Positions 37,901-47,190 of a DNA stretch of 64,000 bases are shown piece by piece. The translations under genes and the position numbers were made by a program. The notes beneath the pieces were generated by a model. The model had not been told where the DNA came from and did not search any database. It saw only the letters and a list, made by a program, of their open reading frames with translations. Source of the DNA: Gordonia zhenghanii (lineage in GTDB: Bacteria; Actinomycetota; Actinomycetes; Mycobacteriales; Mycobacteriaceae); NCBI RefSeq assembly GCF_021738965.1, contig NZ_JAKKOQ010000006.1, forward strand, positions 62,001-126,000, given 5' to 3'. Numbering within the stretch: the stretch's first letter is position 1; each line of letters opens with the position of its first letter.

Positions 37901-38641
37901 GTGCCCGTTGTCGAGGCCGTCGATCTGGTTCGCGAGTACCGGATGGGTTCGGAGACCGTGCGCGCGCTCGACGGCGCGTCCCTCACCCTCGACGGCGGAC
38001 AATTCGTCTCCGTCGTCGGACCGTCCGGGGCGGGCAAGTCGACGTTGCTGCACGTCATAGGCGCCCTCGACACACCGGACTCGGGGAGCATCCGGGTCGA
38101 CGGAACGGATCTCGGCGGACTCGACGACGATGCGGCGTCCGCGTTCCGGCGGCATCGGGTCGGCTTCATCTTCCAGTTCTTCAATCTCGTCCCGACGCTG
38201 TCGGCGTGGGAGAACGTCGCCCTGCCGAAGCTCCTGGACTCGAAGTCGCTCGCCAAGGCGCGACCGCGAGCAGTCGAACTGATGGAGCGTGTCGGCCTCG
38301 GCGATCGGATCGACCACCGGCCGTCGGAACTGTCGGGCGGCCAGATGCAACGGGTGGCCATCGCACGTGCCCTCATCATGGATCCGATGATCGTTCTCGC
38401 CGATGAACCGACCGGAAACCTCGACTCGCACACCGGGGCCGATGTGCTGGCGCTGCTCGCCGACGTCGCCCACGAAGGCGCCGACCGACTGGTCCTGATG
38501 GTGACGCACGACCGCACCGCCGCCGAGGTCTGCGACCGCGTGGTGACGGTCCGGGACGGCCGGGTCGTCGACGGGATGGATAGGGCCGACAGGGTGAATA
38601 AGGGCGACAGAACTGATAGGGCCGACAGGGCGGACCGATAG
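37901..38641 (+). CDS. ABC transporter ATP-binding protein (MacB/LolD type)
   Basis: A 246-residue ATPase with Walker A GPSGAGKST, Q-loop FQFFNLVPTLSAWENV (the NLVPTLSxxEN form typical of MacB/LolD), signature LSGGQMQR and Walker B VLADEPTGNLDS. The C-terminus is extended by imperfect DRADR repeats, about 20 residues coded by a short tandem repeat. The permease starts on the base after its stop. Such pairs drive mechanotransmission or export of peptides, lipids or antibiotics. No MacA-like adaptor is encoded nearby. Confidence 0.92.
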   Translation: MPVVEAVDLVREYRMGSETVRALDGASLTLDGGQFVSVVGPSGAGKSTLLHVIGALDTPDSGSIRVDGTDLGGLDDDAASAFRRHRVGFIFQFFNLVPTLSAWENVALPKLLDSKSLAKARPRAVELMERVGLGDRIDHRPSELSGGQMQRVAIARALIMDPMIVLADEPTGNLDSHTGADVLALLADVAHEGADRLVLMVTHDRTAAEVCDRVVTVRDGRVVDGMDRADRVNKGDRTDRADRADR

Positions 38642-41161
38642 GTGCGAGCGCTGCTGGCAGGCGTCACGCGTGTGCGGGTACTCGGGCTGCGTGAACTCGC
38701 GTCGCACCGATTGCGCGTGGTGACGTCGCTGCTCGTCGTGCTCGTCTCCTCTGCCCTCCTAGTGGCCGTCCTCTCCGTGTACGGCTCGCTCACCACGTCG
38801 GTGCGCGACTTCACCCAGGCCGTCTCCGGTGACGCGACGCTCGAGGTGGCGGCAATCGCCGACTCCGGGGTCGACGCCGACCTGGCAGGCGAACTCCGCC
38901 GCGACGTCGCGCAGGCCCGCACGGTGGTCCCGGTGATCCGCGGAACCGTGACGATCGCCGACGATCCGATGGTCCTGATCGGCTCCGATTATCGGGCGGC
39001 GTCGCTGTCGGAGGGACTGCGCGACGCCGTCGACGCCGACTCCGGCGTGAGAATCGACGACCTGGCCGACGGGATCGTCGCAGGTGACGCGACGGGCCTG
39101 CGCAAAGGTCACGAGGTCACGATCGGCGAACGAACGGTCACCGTCGTCGAGGTCCTCGGTGAACAGTCGCACCTACTCAACGGCGGCCGGTTCGTGTTCG
39201 CGTACCTCCCACTGGCTCAAGAGTTGAGCGGGTTGGACGGAGCCGTGGACTCGCTGCTGATAGTCCCGAAGCCGGGAGCCGACGAGGCGGCGCTGCGCGA
39301 GGGCGTCGAACGGGTCGTGGGAGATCGAGCGAGCGTCGTCGACCCGGAGTTCCGCGTACGCCAGGCCGAGGTCTCGGGATCGGTGGTGCGCGATTCGACG
39401 CTCCTGGTGTCGATGGTGTCGCTCGTGATCGCCGCATTCCTGATCTTCAACACGATGAACATGGCGGTCGCGTCACGGCGGCAGAGCATCGCGATGATCC
39501 GCGCTCTCGGCGGGCGGCGCAGACACCTGGCCGCGGACCTGCTCGGCGAGGCCGTGGTGTTCGGCGTCGTCGGCGGTGTCCTCGGCGTACCGGTCGGAAT
39601 CCTCGCCGGTCGCTGGGCGCTCGGCCGCGTGCCACAGGACGGCGGTACGGCGGGCCTGGTCGTCGCATATTCGCTGCCGTCGTACGTTCCGGTGGTCGCT
39701 GTCGCGGCTGCCGTCGTCGCGTGTGTCGCGGCGACGTCGCTGGCTGCGAAGACCGTGTTCTCGGTCAGTCCGGTTGAGGCGATGTCGCAGGGGCAGGCTA
39801 CCGACGCCGGACCTCTCTCACGGCGACTGCTCGTCGCGTGCGGGATCCTCGGCGTCGCGGGAGTGATCGCGTCGTGGGCGATCGTATCGGGCGTCGACGG
39901 GCGGCCTGCGATCCTGGCCGGTGCGGTGTACGCAGTGGGCGGAATCGTCCTGTGCTTCGCGCTGAGTCCGGTCCTGGTCGCTGCGGTGCGGGCCGTCGCG
40001 AACTGCTTCGGCAGTCCGGGGCGGCTGGGCGCCGTCAACTCCGAACGCGCTCCCCGGCGAGCGTGGGCCACCGTCATGACGGTCGCGGTCGCCGTGGCGG
40101 TCGGCATCGGTGTCTCGGGCGCCCTCGCCAATATGATCGGCTCGATCTCCAGTTCGTTAGACGGCCTCGCCGATCCCGACCTGTACGTCTCGTCCCAGGA
40201 CGAGGACTCGGTGCCGCTCGGGCCGGTCCTCGCGCCGGAGATCCGACGCGACGTCGCGGCGATTCCGGGCGTGCACCAGGTCGTCGGCGGCCAGTGGGCG
40301 AGCGTCAACATCGGTGACGCCCGGGCGTTGATACAAGGCCTCGAAGAAGGGGCGTCGGCGCCGTTCCTGCGAAAGGCGACGCCGGAGTCGGCGCGAGCTG
40401 TGCTCGACGGTGACGGAATCCTGTTGTCGCACACCTTGGCTCGCCTACTCGATGTCGAGGCCGGGGACCGAATCGACATGGCGACGCCGACCGGACCGCA
40501 CGCGATCACCGTCCTCGACACCGTCGACTACGTGTCGATGGACTCGGGGACTGCGGCCATGTCGGTGGACCTGCTGCACGACTGGTTCGAGCGGCCCGGC
40601 GACACCTACCTACAGGTGACACTCGATCCGGGGGCGGACGAACCCGCGATCCGCAAGGCGGTGGCCGCCGTCGCCGACGCGCACCCCGGGGCGGGCGGTG
40701 CTCCCGTCCACGTCTATTCGGGTCAGGAAGCGTTGGCGGCGACGCAGAAGACCGTCGAGCAGTCCGGGGCGTTCACCGTGGCCATCGGGTGGATCGTCTC
40801 GGCGGCCGCGGCCGTCGCCCTGCTCAACACATTGTTGCTGTCGGTCCTCGAACGCCGCCGCGAGATCGGCGTGCTGCGATCGATGGGGGCGTCCCGACGT
40901 TTCGTGTCGCGCATGGTGCTCGCCGAGGCCGGCGCGATCGCGATCGTCGGCTCCGTCGTCGGCGTCGTGATGGGGACGGGCCTGCACGTGCTGGCCGACG
41001 AGATCCTCGCCGAGACCACAGCCATCGAGATCGTGTACTCGCCGCTGTGGTCCTCGGCCTGGTACGTCGTGCTCGCCATGTCGTTGTGTCTGATCGGCGC
41101 GTTGGTGCCTGCGGTCCGTGCGTCACGGCTGAACATCAGCGAGTCGGTGGCGGCCGAGTGA
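38642..41161 (+). CDS. FtsX/MacB-like ABC transporter permease
   Basis: An 839-residue permease with duplicated FtsX modules. One N-terminal helix, an extracytoplasmic domain (about 45-255), three helices with FtsX signature (FNTMNMAVASRRQSIAMIRALGG near 280), two linking helices, a helix near 480, a second outside domain, and a last three-helix FtsX module (LLSVLERRREIGVLRSMGAS near 730). The GTG start abuts the ATPase stop. The stop overlaps the next gene's GTG. The exported substrate is unknown. Confidence 0.9.
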   Translation: MRALLAGVTRVRVLGLRELASHRLRVVTSLLVVLVSSALLVAVLSVYGSLTTSVRDFTQAVSGDATLEVAAIADSGVDADLAGELRRDVAQARTVVPVIRGTVTIADDPMVLIGSDYRAASLSEGLRDAVDADSGVRIDDLADGIVAGDATGLRKGHEVTIGERTVTVVEVLGEQSHLLNGGRFVFAYLPLAQELSGLDGAVDSLLIVPKPGADEAALREGVERVVGDRASVVDPEFRVRQAEVSGSVVRDSTLLVSMVSLVIAAFLIFNTMNMAVASRRQSIAMIRALGGRRRHLAADLLGEAVVFGVVGGVLGVPVGILAGRWALGRVPQDGGTAGLVVAYSLPSYVPVVAVAAAVVACVAATSLAAKTVFSVSPVEAMSQGQATDAGPLSRRLLVACGILGVAGVIASWAIVSGVDGRPAILAGAVYAVGGIVLCFALSPVLVAAVRAVANCFGSPGRLGAVNSERAPRRAWATVMTVAVAVAVGIGVSGALANMIGSISSSLDGLADPDLYVSSQDEDSVPLGPVLAPEIRRDVAAIPGVHQVVGGQWASVNIGDARALIQGLEEGASAPFLRKATPESARAVLDGDGILLSHTLARLLDVEAGDRIDMATPTGPHAITVLDTVDYVSMDSGTAAMSVDLLHDWFERPGDTYLQVTLDPGADEPAIRKAVAAVADAHPGAGGAPVHVYSGQEALAATQKTVEQSGAFTVAIGWIVSAAAAVALLNTLLLSVLERRREIGVLRSMGASRRFVSRMVLAEAGAIAIVGSVVGVVMGTGLHVLADEILAETTAIEIVYSPLWSSAWYVVLAMSLCLIGALVPAVRASRLNISESVAAE

Positions 41162-42095
41162 TTCACCGGCACCAGGTTGCGATCTGTCTCGCAGGCCTCG
41201 CGCTCGGCGCGGTCGTCGGGCTGCTCGTGCCTTCGGTGAGCGGGCCGGCGGCGGCCGCGATCGACCCCTTGCTGGTCACGTTGCTCTACGCGACGTTCTT
41301 CGGGATCCCGTTCGGCCGCATCGGTCGGGCGCTGCGAGACGGACGCTTTCTCGCGGCGGTGTTCGTCGTGAACTTCGTCGTAGTGCCGGTCGTCGCGTTC
41401 GCGCTGTCGCGGATCGTCGCAGACGATCAAGCACTGCTGGTGGGGGTCCTGTTCGTGTTGTTGGCACCGTGTGTCGACTATGTGATCGTCTTCAGTTCTC
41501 TCGCCGGCGGCGCCACGGACAGACTGCTGGCGGCGGCCCCGCTGTTGATGCTCGTCCAGATGGTCGCATTGCCCGCATACCTCTGGCTGTTCGTCGGTTC
41601 GGACGTGGCATCGACGATCGACGCGGGGCCGTTCGTCCGCGCGTTCGTTCTCATCGTCGTGGCTCCGATGGTTCTCGCGGGACTCACTCAGGGGCCGCGG
41701 CGCGCACTCGGTGGGGTCGCCGCGTGGAGCACGTCGTCGCCGAAGCGATGGTGCCGGTCATGGCATCGACTCTCGCCGTGGTGGTGGCCTCACAGATCTC
41801 CGATGTCCGGGACGAGTTCTCGTCGCTGACCCTCCTGATGCCCGTCTACGTGCTGTTCGCGGTCGTCATGGTCCCGATCGGGATGGGCGCGGGGCGACTC
41901 GCCGGACTCGACGTACCAGGCGTGCGCAGTGTCGCGTTCAGCGGTGTGACTCGGAACTCGCTGGTCGTCCTGCCGCTGGTTCTGGCGTTGCCTGCAGAGT
42001 TCGGGCCGGTGCCCCTCGTCGTCGTCACCCAGACGTTGGTCGAACTCGTCGTCATGGTCGTCATGGTGCGAACGGTCCCGCGTCTCGTCGCCTGA
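41158..42095 (+). pseudogene. BASS-family (bile acid:sodium symporter / arsenite-type) transporter with a frameshift
   Basis: A GTG overlapping the permease stop opens a hydrophobic protein with family features (LYATFFGIPFGRIGRALRD, LLAPCVDYVIVFSSLAGG). After about 185 residues, near GPRRALGG, the frame turns to nonsense. The same protein continues in the frame one base back (VEHVVAEAMVPVMASTLAVVV, ending RTVPRLVA at 42095). A lost G in the GGGG run at 41713-41716 would explain it. The rejoined protein would be about 311 residues, the normal length. It may be a real pseudogene, a sequencing error, or a slippage site. Confidence 0.8.
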
Positions 42096-42134
42096 CGTAC
42101 ACCTGCGCCGCGTGCGTCGAGAAGCCATCCCGCC

Positions 42135-42152
42135 GGTCGAGCGGAGTCGAAA
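42135..42152. repeat. Single copy of the TCGAGCGGAGTCGA dispersed repeat
   Basis: GGTCGAGCGGAGTCGAAA lies 40 bases after the transporter stop. Same unit as at 7300-7547 and 50404-50508, again at a 3' gene end. Confidence 0.7.
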
Positions 42153-42157
42153 TCCGG

Positions 42158-42200
42158 TTGTCAATAAATATTGACAATCCGGTGACTGTCAACATAACCT
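42158..42200 (+). promoter_or_regulatory. Palindromic operator over the promoter of the HTH/Clp-N genes
   Basis: TTGTCAATA-AA-TATTGACAA (42158-42177) is a perfect 9-bp inverted repeat with a 2-base spacer, and its right arm contains a -35 hexamer TTGACA (42171-42176). A further half-site CTGTCAACA lies in the spacer. A -10 TAACCT (42195-42200) follows after 18 bases and ends 6 bases before the ATG at 42207, so the mRNA should be leaderless. A repressor bound here would block the polymerase; the HTH protein encoded next is the natural candidate. Confidence 0.7.
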
Positions 42201-42206
42201 GACATC

Positions 42207-42473
42207 ATGCACGACGATGAAATGACGACAGACGCGACGTCAGTCGCGGGAACAGCCGCCAGCGACGATCCCGGAGTAGGTCTGGGAACGGTCCGGGCCC
42301 TCCGCGCACTCGCGGACCGCCTCGAAGACGTCCACGTGGCCTCGGCTCGCGCCAAGGGGTGGAGCTGGCAAGCGATCGCCGACGTCCTCCAGGTCAGTCG
42401 TCAGGCCGTGCATCAGAAGCACTCACAACGAGAGGCCGCTCCGGCGGCTGGGAAGGACGGCAACGATGTTTGA
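42207..42473 (+). CDS. Small helix-turn-helix protein upstream of the Clp-N protein
   Basis: An 88-residue protein. The N-terminal 25 residues are acidic. Then comes a helix (GTVRALRALADRLEDVHVAS) and a clear helix-turn-helix, GWSWQAIADVLQVSRQAVHQKH. A short basic tail follows. It overlaps the Clp-N gene by 8 bases. In actinobacteria such proteins recur next to Clp-N proteins, from memory. Likely role: autoregulator binding the palindrome at 42158 (inference). Confidence 0.85.
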   Translation: MHDDEMTTDATSVAGTAASDDPGVGLGTVRALRALADRLEDVHVASARAKGWSWQAIADVLQVSRQAVHQKHSQREAAPAAGKDGNDV

Positions 42474-43227
42474 CCGTTTCTCGCGCGACGACCGCGCACT
42501 GTTCATGTTCGCCACCGAGGAGGCTCGAGACCTCGGGCATCCTGTGTTCGGCAACGACCACCTGATCCTCGGCATGCTCTGCAACGCCCGGAACCCCATG
42601 TTCGGGGTGCTCGGCGACCTGGGATTCACGCTCGACGGCGCCCGCAAGGCCGTCACCGACTATCACGAAGACAATGACGAGCCGTCGACAACCGATGTCG
42701 ACGGCCGGTACGAAGACGACAGAGAGGCACTCCGTAGTATCGGCATCGACCTCGATCGCGTCCGGGAGGCCGTGCAGTCGAAGTTCGGCGACGATCTCGC
42801 CGACGGCTGGGGTGAGCGCTCCAGACGCGGTCCGGGCCGCGGACGTGACTGCAGCGAAGGCCGCGGTCGCGATCGCGGACCGCACGGGCGTGGACCCGGC
42901 TTCGGCGGGCGCGGCCCCGGCTGGGGACCCGGTGGTCCGCGCGGTGGAGAAGGCCCGTGGGAAGGCGGCCCGTGGGAGGGCGGTCGGGGTCGTCGCGGAC
43001 CCCGCGGTCGAGGTCGCGCCCGGATGAACGGCCCGGTGCGCGACGCGATGCGCTCGGCCGTCATGCTCGCGCGCAGTCGAGGCGATGACCGGATCGGCGT
43101 CCCTCACCTGATGCTCGGGATCCTCGAGGCGAACGACGGAGCCTCTCGCGCCGTCGTCGAGTCGGTGACCGGCGTCGAGACGCTGCGCGCCAAGGTTCAG
43201 GCGATGTTAGAGCCCGCCGCCGTGTGA
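42466..43227 (+). CDS. Double Clp-N domain protein with Gly/Arg-rich linker (ClpC2-like, no ATPase)
   Basis: A 253-residue protein with two Clp_N (ClpC N-terminal) repeats and no AAA+ domain. Repeat 1: MFDRFSRDDRALFMFATEEA and GHPVFGNDHLILGML, about residues 1-65. A REALRSIGIDLDRVREAV segment follows. Repeat 2: RDAMRSAVMLARSRGDDRIG and VPHLMLGILEAN, about 188-250. Between them, near residues 120-185, is a low-complexity linker rich in Gly, Arg, Pro and Trp with RG/RGG-like runs. Such proteins may bind ClpC substrates, degrons or ClpC-targeting antibiotics, as reported for mycobacterial ClpC2. Coupled to the HTH gene. Confidence 0.85.
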   Translation: MFDRFSRDDRALFMFATEEARDLGHPVFGNDHLILGMLCNARNPMFGVLGDLGFTLDGARKAVTDYHEDNDEPSTTDVDGRYEDDREALRSIGIDLDRVREAVQSKFGDDLADGWGERSRRGPGRGRDCSEGRGRDRGPHGRGPGFGGRGPGWGPGGPRGGEGPWEGGPWEGGRGRRGPRGRGRARMNGPVRDAMRSAVMLARSRGDDRIGVPHLMLGILEANDGASRAVVESVTGVETLRAKVQAMLEPAAV

Positions 43228-43261
43228 GCGCCCGGGCCGGTACGGCGAGCTCGCGCCAGGC

Positions 43262-44131
43262 TTACGTGAGGCCGAGCGCGACGCCCGTGGCGAGGGCCCA
43301 CACCAGCATCGCCAGACCGGTGGTCGCCAGCGACGGGATCAGGTCCCGGCCGCGAGCTCCCGAGACGATGGGACGGACTGCGATCACCGCGAGGGGAGCG
43401 GCAACGAATCCCGCGAACGCGGCCGTCGTCGCCGGGACGAGCGCGATCGTCATCACGAACGGGACGGCCAGCAAGAAGGCGAACAGTCCGCGGGTTCCAC
43501 TCTCGCCGAGCCGGACGGCGAGCGTGATCTTGCCCGACTCCCGATCGGTCGGGATGTCGCGCAGGTTGTTGACGACCAGTACTGCGCTGGAGAAGGAGCC
43601 GACGGCCACCGCGGACAGACCGCCGATCCAGTCGACGCTGCCGACCGTCACGTACTGGGTGCCGAGAACGGCGACGAGACCGAAGAACACGAACACGGCG
43701 ATCTCGCCGAAACCGAGGTAGCCGTACGGCTTCTTGCCGCCGGTATAGAACCATGCGCCCGCGATGCACACCACGCCCACTGCGATGAGCCAGTAGGCGG
43801 TCGTGATCGCGATCGCCAGGCCGGCGACGGCGGCGATCCCGAAGCAGGTGAACGCCGCGGCCTTCACCGCTCCCGCGCGGGCCGCGTTCGAGCCGACCAG
43901 CCGCATCGGCCCGACGCGGTCGTCGTCGGTGCCCCGGATCCCGTCGGAGTAGTCGTTGGCGAAGTTGACCCCGATGATCAGCGCGAGCGCGACGACGAGC
44001 GCCAGTGCTGCCTTCCACCAGGTCACGTCACCGAGGTGGGCTGCCGCCCCGACGCCTACGACGACGGGTGCGATCGCGTTCGGCAGCGTCCGAGGACGGG
44101 CGCCTTGAATCCATTCGTTGACGGTTGCCAC
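43262..44131 (-). CDS. menA: 1,4-dihydroxy-2-naphthoate polyprenyltransferase
   Basis: Attaches the polyprenyl chain to DHNA in menaquinone synthesis. The 289-residue UbiA-family membrane protein starts at 44131 with [19 protein letters not shown]. It has the first aspartate motif in [17 protein letters not shown] near residue 60 and the second in [15 protein letters not shown] near residue 180. About eight helices are expected. It ends 34 bases from the converging Clp-N gene. Confidence 0.94.
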   Translation of the reverse strand: MATVNEWIQGARPRTLPNAIAPVVVGVGAAAHLGDVTWWKAALALVVALALIIGVNFANDYSDGIRGTDDDRVGPMRLVGSNAARAGAVKAAAFTCFGIAAVAGLAIAITTAYWLIAVGVVCIAGAWFYTGGKKPYGYLGFGEIAVFVFFGLVAVLGTQYVTVGSVDWIGGLSAVAVGSFSSAVLVVNNLRDIPTDRESGKITLAVRLGESGTRGLFAFLLAVPFVMTIALVPATTAAFAGFVAAPLAVIAVRPIVSGARGRDLIPSLATTGLAMLVWALATGVALGLT

Positions 44132-44273
44132 GCTCTAAAGCATGTCATGGGGGCGGCGACTGTCGTCACGGGCCGCGACGGGGGCCGCGGAGGTGTGACA
44201 TGGGACATGTGACTGGAAGTTTCCTACGTTCGGACGATGGTCCGCGAATCTGGAAGCATGCTGAGATCTTCCT

Positions 44274-45707
44274 GTGAAGATTACGCGGAAGGTTGCGGCC
44301 ACGACGATGGCCGGACTAGTGGTCACGGGAGTGGCAGCGCCGGCATGGGCGAATGTGAATTTCGACGAGGCACTACTCCAACATGCGGATGCAGGAGTGC
44401 TGGCCGATCCATTCGAGGACGCCCTGGACGACCTGCATCTATGGGTCGACGATGAGGAGAAGCGGAAGAATTCGCTCGTCGTCGTCACTCCAGGGACCGC
44501 CGACACCGGACTGGGGGAGCGGACGGCGGGTCTGACCGGCAATCGAGAGAACTGGATCGTCAAGTATCCACAGTCGATCTGGCCGGTCAGTTCGGGCACG
44601 TCGTCATCGCTGCTGCCGATCTTCGCGCCCACCTACGACCAATCCCGCGGCGCAGGCGTCGACGCCAACGTCGCGATCATGCGAGCGCTGAAGGATGCTG
44701 AGCGAGTCGTCGTCTACACGGGCTACTCGCAGGGGGCGGACGCGCTCGGGAATGCGGTCGAGCGCGCTAACGCCGAGGGAGTGCTCGACGAGAATGACGT
44801 GATCGTCCTCGTCTCAGATCCGCGGGGGCCGTGGGGCCTCAAGTCGGGGCTGCAGAAGATCCCGGGCACCGGGATGATCATGGCTCTCGTCGGCGCTCAG
44901 AACGACGGCGCCCGCGACCCCGGGGACACGGGCGAGGCCCGAGTCGTCCAGGTGATCGTCAAGGGTGACCCGGTCGCGAACTGGCAGTGGGATCCGTTGC
45001 GTCCCGTGTCGTCATTGCTCGTCGACGCCGCCGGGTTCATCACCATCCACGCGGGCACCGGGAAGCACTCGTACGCCAACCTCCGAGGGCTCGAACTGGA
45101 GACGACGCTGTACAGCGCCGATGGCAACACGACGTACGAGGTGTACGACACCTACCACCCGTTGGCGCTACTGAACCTGATGATCGCCGAGGCTCTCGGA
45201 ATGTCGGTCAGCGACGAACAGCTCGCCGAGTGGGATCAACAGGCCGAGAGCTTCTACCCGCTGCAGGACATCTCGCCGGAGACGGCGGCGCCGGGCGTGG
45301 AAGTACGTGACACGAAGCCTGAGACCACGACGGCCAAGCACCGTCTGATCGGCTCCGGTGGCAACCAGGTCGAGGCGCCGGCGTCGACGTCCGGGACCGA
45401 TACCGACACGTACGAGCCCCGTCACGCGGCACCCTACGAGCCGCGCCATGCGGCTCCGGAGGTCGAGGAGACCGGATCCGGCGACCAGGGGAGTGGGAGT
45501 ACCGAAACCGAAACCGAAACCGAGACCGGAGGATCGGATACAACAGGCTCGGACGCAGGGGGATCGGATGAAGCGCCCGAGCCCGAAGCAGCAGAGCCTG
45601 AAGCGGCCGAAACCGAGACGCCTGCTGCGGAGGCGACAGTGCCGGACGCCGGCAGTGACACGACGGCCGGCAGTGACACGACGGACAGCGAGGCTCCCGC
45701 CGCCTGA
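44274..45707 (+). CDS. Secreted PE-PPE-domain alpha/beta hydrolase
   Basis: A 477-residue exported protein. The signal peptide (MKITRKVAATTMAGLVVTGV) ends around APAWA. The catalytic region resembles the PE-PPE C-terminal (serine hydrolase) domain of mycobacteria: VVVTPGT, the nucleophile elbow YTGYSQGADALG with the serine near residue 147, and VKGDPVANWQWDP. No PE or PPE N-terminal domain is present. The last 130 residues are low-complexity with repeats (YEPRHAAP twice, TE runs, GSDTT). Esterase or lipase activity on cell-wall lipids is inferred. Confidence 0.82.
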   Translation: MKITRKVAATTMAGLVVTGVAAPAWANVNFDEALLQHADAGVLADPFEDALDDLHLWVDDEEKRKNSLVVVTPGTADTGLGERTAGLTGNRENWIVKYPQSIWPVSSGTSSSLLPIFAPTYDQSRGAGVDANVAIMRALKDAERVVVYTGYSQGADALGNAVERANAEGVLDENDVIVLVSDPRGPWGLKSGLQKIPGTGMIMALVGAQNDGARDPGDTGEARVVQVIVKGDPVANWQWDPLRPVSSLLVDAAGFITIHAGTGKHSYANLRGLELETTLYSADGNTTYEVYDTYHPLALLNLMIAEALGMSVSDEQLAEWDQQAESFYPLQDISPETAAPGVEVRDTKPETTTAKHRLIGSGGNQVEAPASTSGTDTDTYEPRHAAPYEPRHAAPEVEETGSGDQGSGSTETETETETGGSDTTGSDAGGSDEAPEPEAAEPEAAETETPAAEATVPDAGSDTTAGSDTTDSEAPAA

Positions 45708-45709
45708 TC

Positions 45710-46849
45710 TCAGCTCAGGTGTTCGCGCAACCGTCTGCGGTCCACTTTGCCGGGTCCGCGGCGTGGGAGGGCGTCGAGCACGAACACCTCGCGGGGTGCG
45801 GCGTACTTGTCGAGGCTTGCGGTGACGTGCTCGCGGACCTCGTCGACGGTCGGTGCCGTCGCGTCTGCCCTTGGCACGATCGCGGCCACCACCCTCTCGC
45901 CGAGTCGGTCGTCGGACAGTCCCACGACGGCGCAGTCGGCGACGTTCGGTAGGGCGCCGATCACGGCCTCGACGACTTGCGGGATCACGGTGAGGCCGCC
46001 GCTTGAGATCGCTTCGTCGGCGCGTCCGACGATCCGCAGGACGCCGTCGTCGACGGCTCCGAGATCGTCGGTGCGGAACCAGCCGGGTTCGACGAACGCG
46101 GGATGGTCGGGCAGATTGCGGTAGCCGAGAGCCACGGTAGCGCCGCCGAGAATCACGCGGCCGACCCCGTCGTCGGTCGGGCTCTCGATTCGAATCTCGG
46201 TGCCGCGCAAGGGAACACCGTCGTACACGCATCCGCCGGCGGTCTCGCTCATCCCGTAGGTCCGCACGATCGTCAGGCCGGCGTCCACGGCGTGATCTGC
46301 GAGCGGAGCCGGGGTGGCTGCACCGCCGACGAGGACGCCGTCGAGTTCGGCGAGCGCCGCAGTGGCCTCCGGCGACTCGAGCGCCTTGCGTAGCTGGACG
46401 GGCACCAGCGACGTGTACCGGCGCGGCCCGTCGAGGGCGTCGACCCCTTTGCGGACGTCGGCCGGGTCGAATCCGGACGAGACGTCGACGACGACCGGAT
46501 CATGGCCCGCGGCCAGCGACCGCAGCATCACCTGCAGGCCCGCGATGTGATGCGGCGGCAGGGTCAACAGCCACGCGCCCGGGCCGCCGAGGGCTTCGGC
46601 GGTGGCGTCGGCCGATGCGCGCAACGTGTCGCGAGTGTGCATCGCGCCCTTGGGTGCTCCGGTGGTCCCCGACGTCGACACGACCAGTGCGGCGCGGTCG
46701 TCGATCTGTTCGCCGACACCGAGGTTCTCGGACAGCCGACGTGCCTCGTTCGAGTCAGTGTCGGGGAGCGGCAGGTACGCGGCGTCCCCGGACAGCAGCG
46801 CCGACAGATCCCGCCGTGCTTGCAGCACAGCGGGATTCGGCGGAAGCAC
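45710..46849 (-). CDS. menE: o-Succinylbenzoate-CoA ligase
   Basis: Adenylate-forming ligase of menaquinone synthesis. About 379 residues, short as in mycobacterial MenE. P-loop VVSTSGTTGAPKGAM near residue 62, PPHHIAGLQV, TYGMSETAGGCVYDG, FRTDDLG, GRADEAISSGG and the catalytic lysine in RRGPGKVDRR. The start is uncertain: the open frame runs upstream to 47227, but that part lies antisense to nothing and inside the DUF3349 gene in another frame. I use the GTG at 46849, just after the DUF3349 stop. Confidence 0.9.
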   Translation of the reverse strand: MLPPNPAVLQARRDLSALLSGDAAYLPLPDTDSNEARRLSENLGVGEQIDDRAALVVSTSGTTGAPKGAMHTRDTLRASADATAEALGGPGAWLLTLPPHHIAGLQVMLRSLAAGHDPVVVDVSSGFDPADVRKGVDALDGPRRYTSLVPVQLRKALESPEATAALAELDGVLVGGAATPAPLADHAVDAGLTIVRTYGMSETAGGCVYDGVPLRGTEIRIESPTDDGVGRVILGGATVALGYRNLPDHPAFVEPGWFRTDDLGAVDDGVLRIVGRADEAISSGGLTVIPQVVEAVIGALPNVADCAVVGLSDDRLGERVVAAIVPRADATAPTVDEVREHVTASLDKYAAPREVFVLDALPRRGPGKVDRRRLREHLS

Positions 46850-46866
46850 CAGCGGTTGCAGGAGTC

Positions 46867-47181
46867 TCAGGGCAGGTCCTTCGGTGGCGGGAACGGATCG
46901 TCGTCGAACGGCCACGAGTTCTCGGCCAGGTGGTCGCGCACTCGTTGCACATCCTCGTCGCGCGGCAACTCGTCGGTCACCTTGGTGATCTCGACTCCGA
47001 TGTCGACCGAGCCGACACGGCCACCGGGTATCAGATCGCTGGCGACCTGTTTCACCTCGTCGTCGGTCAGTTGGCGGCGCAGTAATGACAGAAGCGGGAC
47101 GTAATCGCTCTGCGGAACTCCTTGCGGATATCCGGCGCGCAGCCACGCGCGGATCGTGGTGAGGAGCGATGGGCGGTCCAT
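46867..47181 (-). CDS. DUF3349 domain-containing protein (paralogue 1)
   Basis: A 104-residue small soluble helical protein of the DUF3349 family: IRAWLRAGYPQGVPQSDYVPLL, LTDDEVKQVASDL and a C-terminal HLAENSWPFDDDP. The role is unknown; the family is confined to mycobacteria and relatives as far as I know. It lies between menE and a paralogue, with the pair 9 bases apart, a tandem duplication. M. tuberculosis has one such gene here (Rv0543c). Confidence 0.88.
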   Translation of the reverse strand: MDRPSLLTTIRAWLRAGYPQGVPQSDYVPLLSLLRRQLTDDEVKQVASDLIPGGRVGSVDIGVEITKVTDELPRDEDVQRVRDHLAENSWPFDDDPFPPPKDLP

Positions 47182-47190
47182 GAGGGTCGG

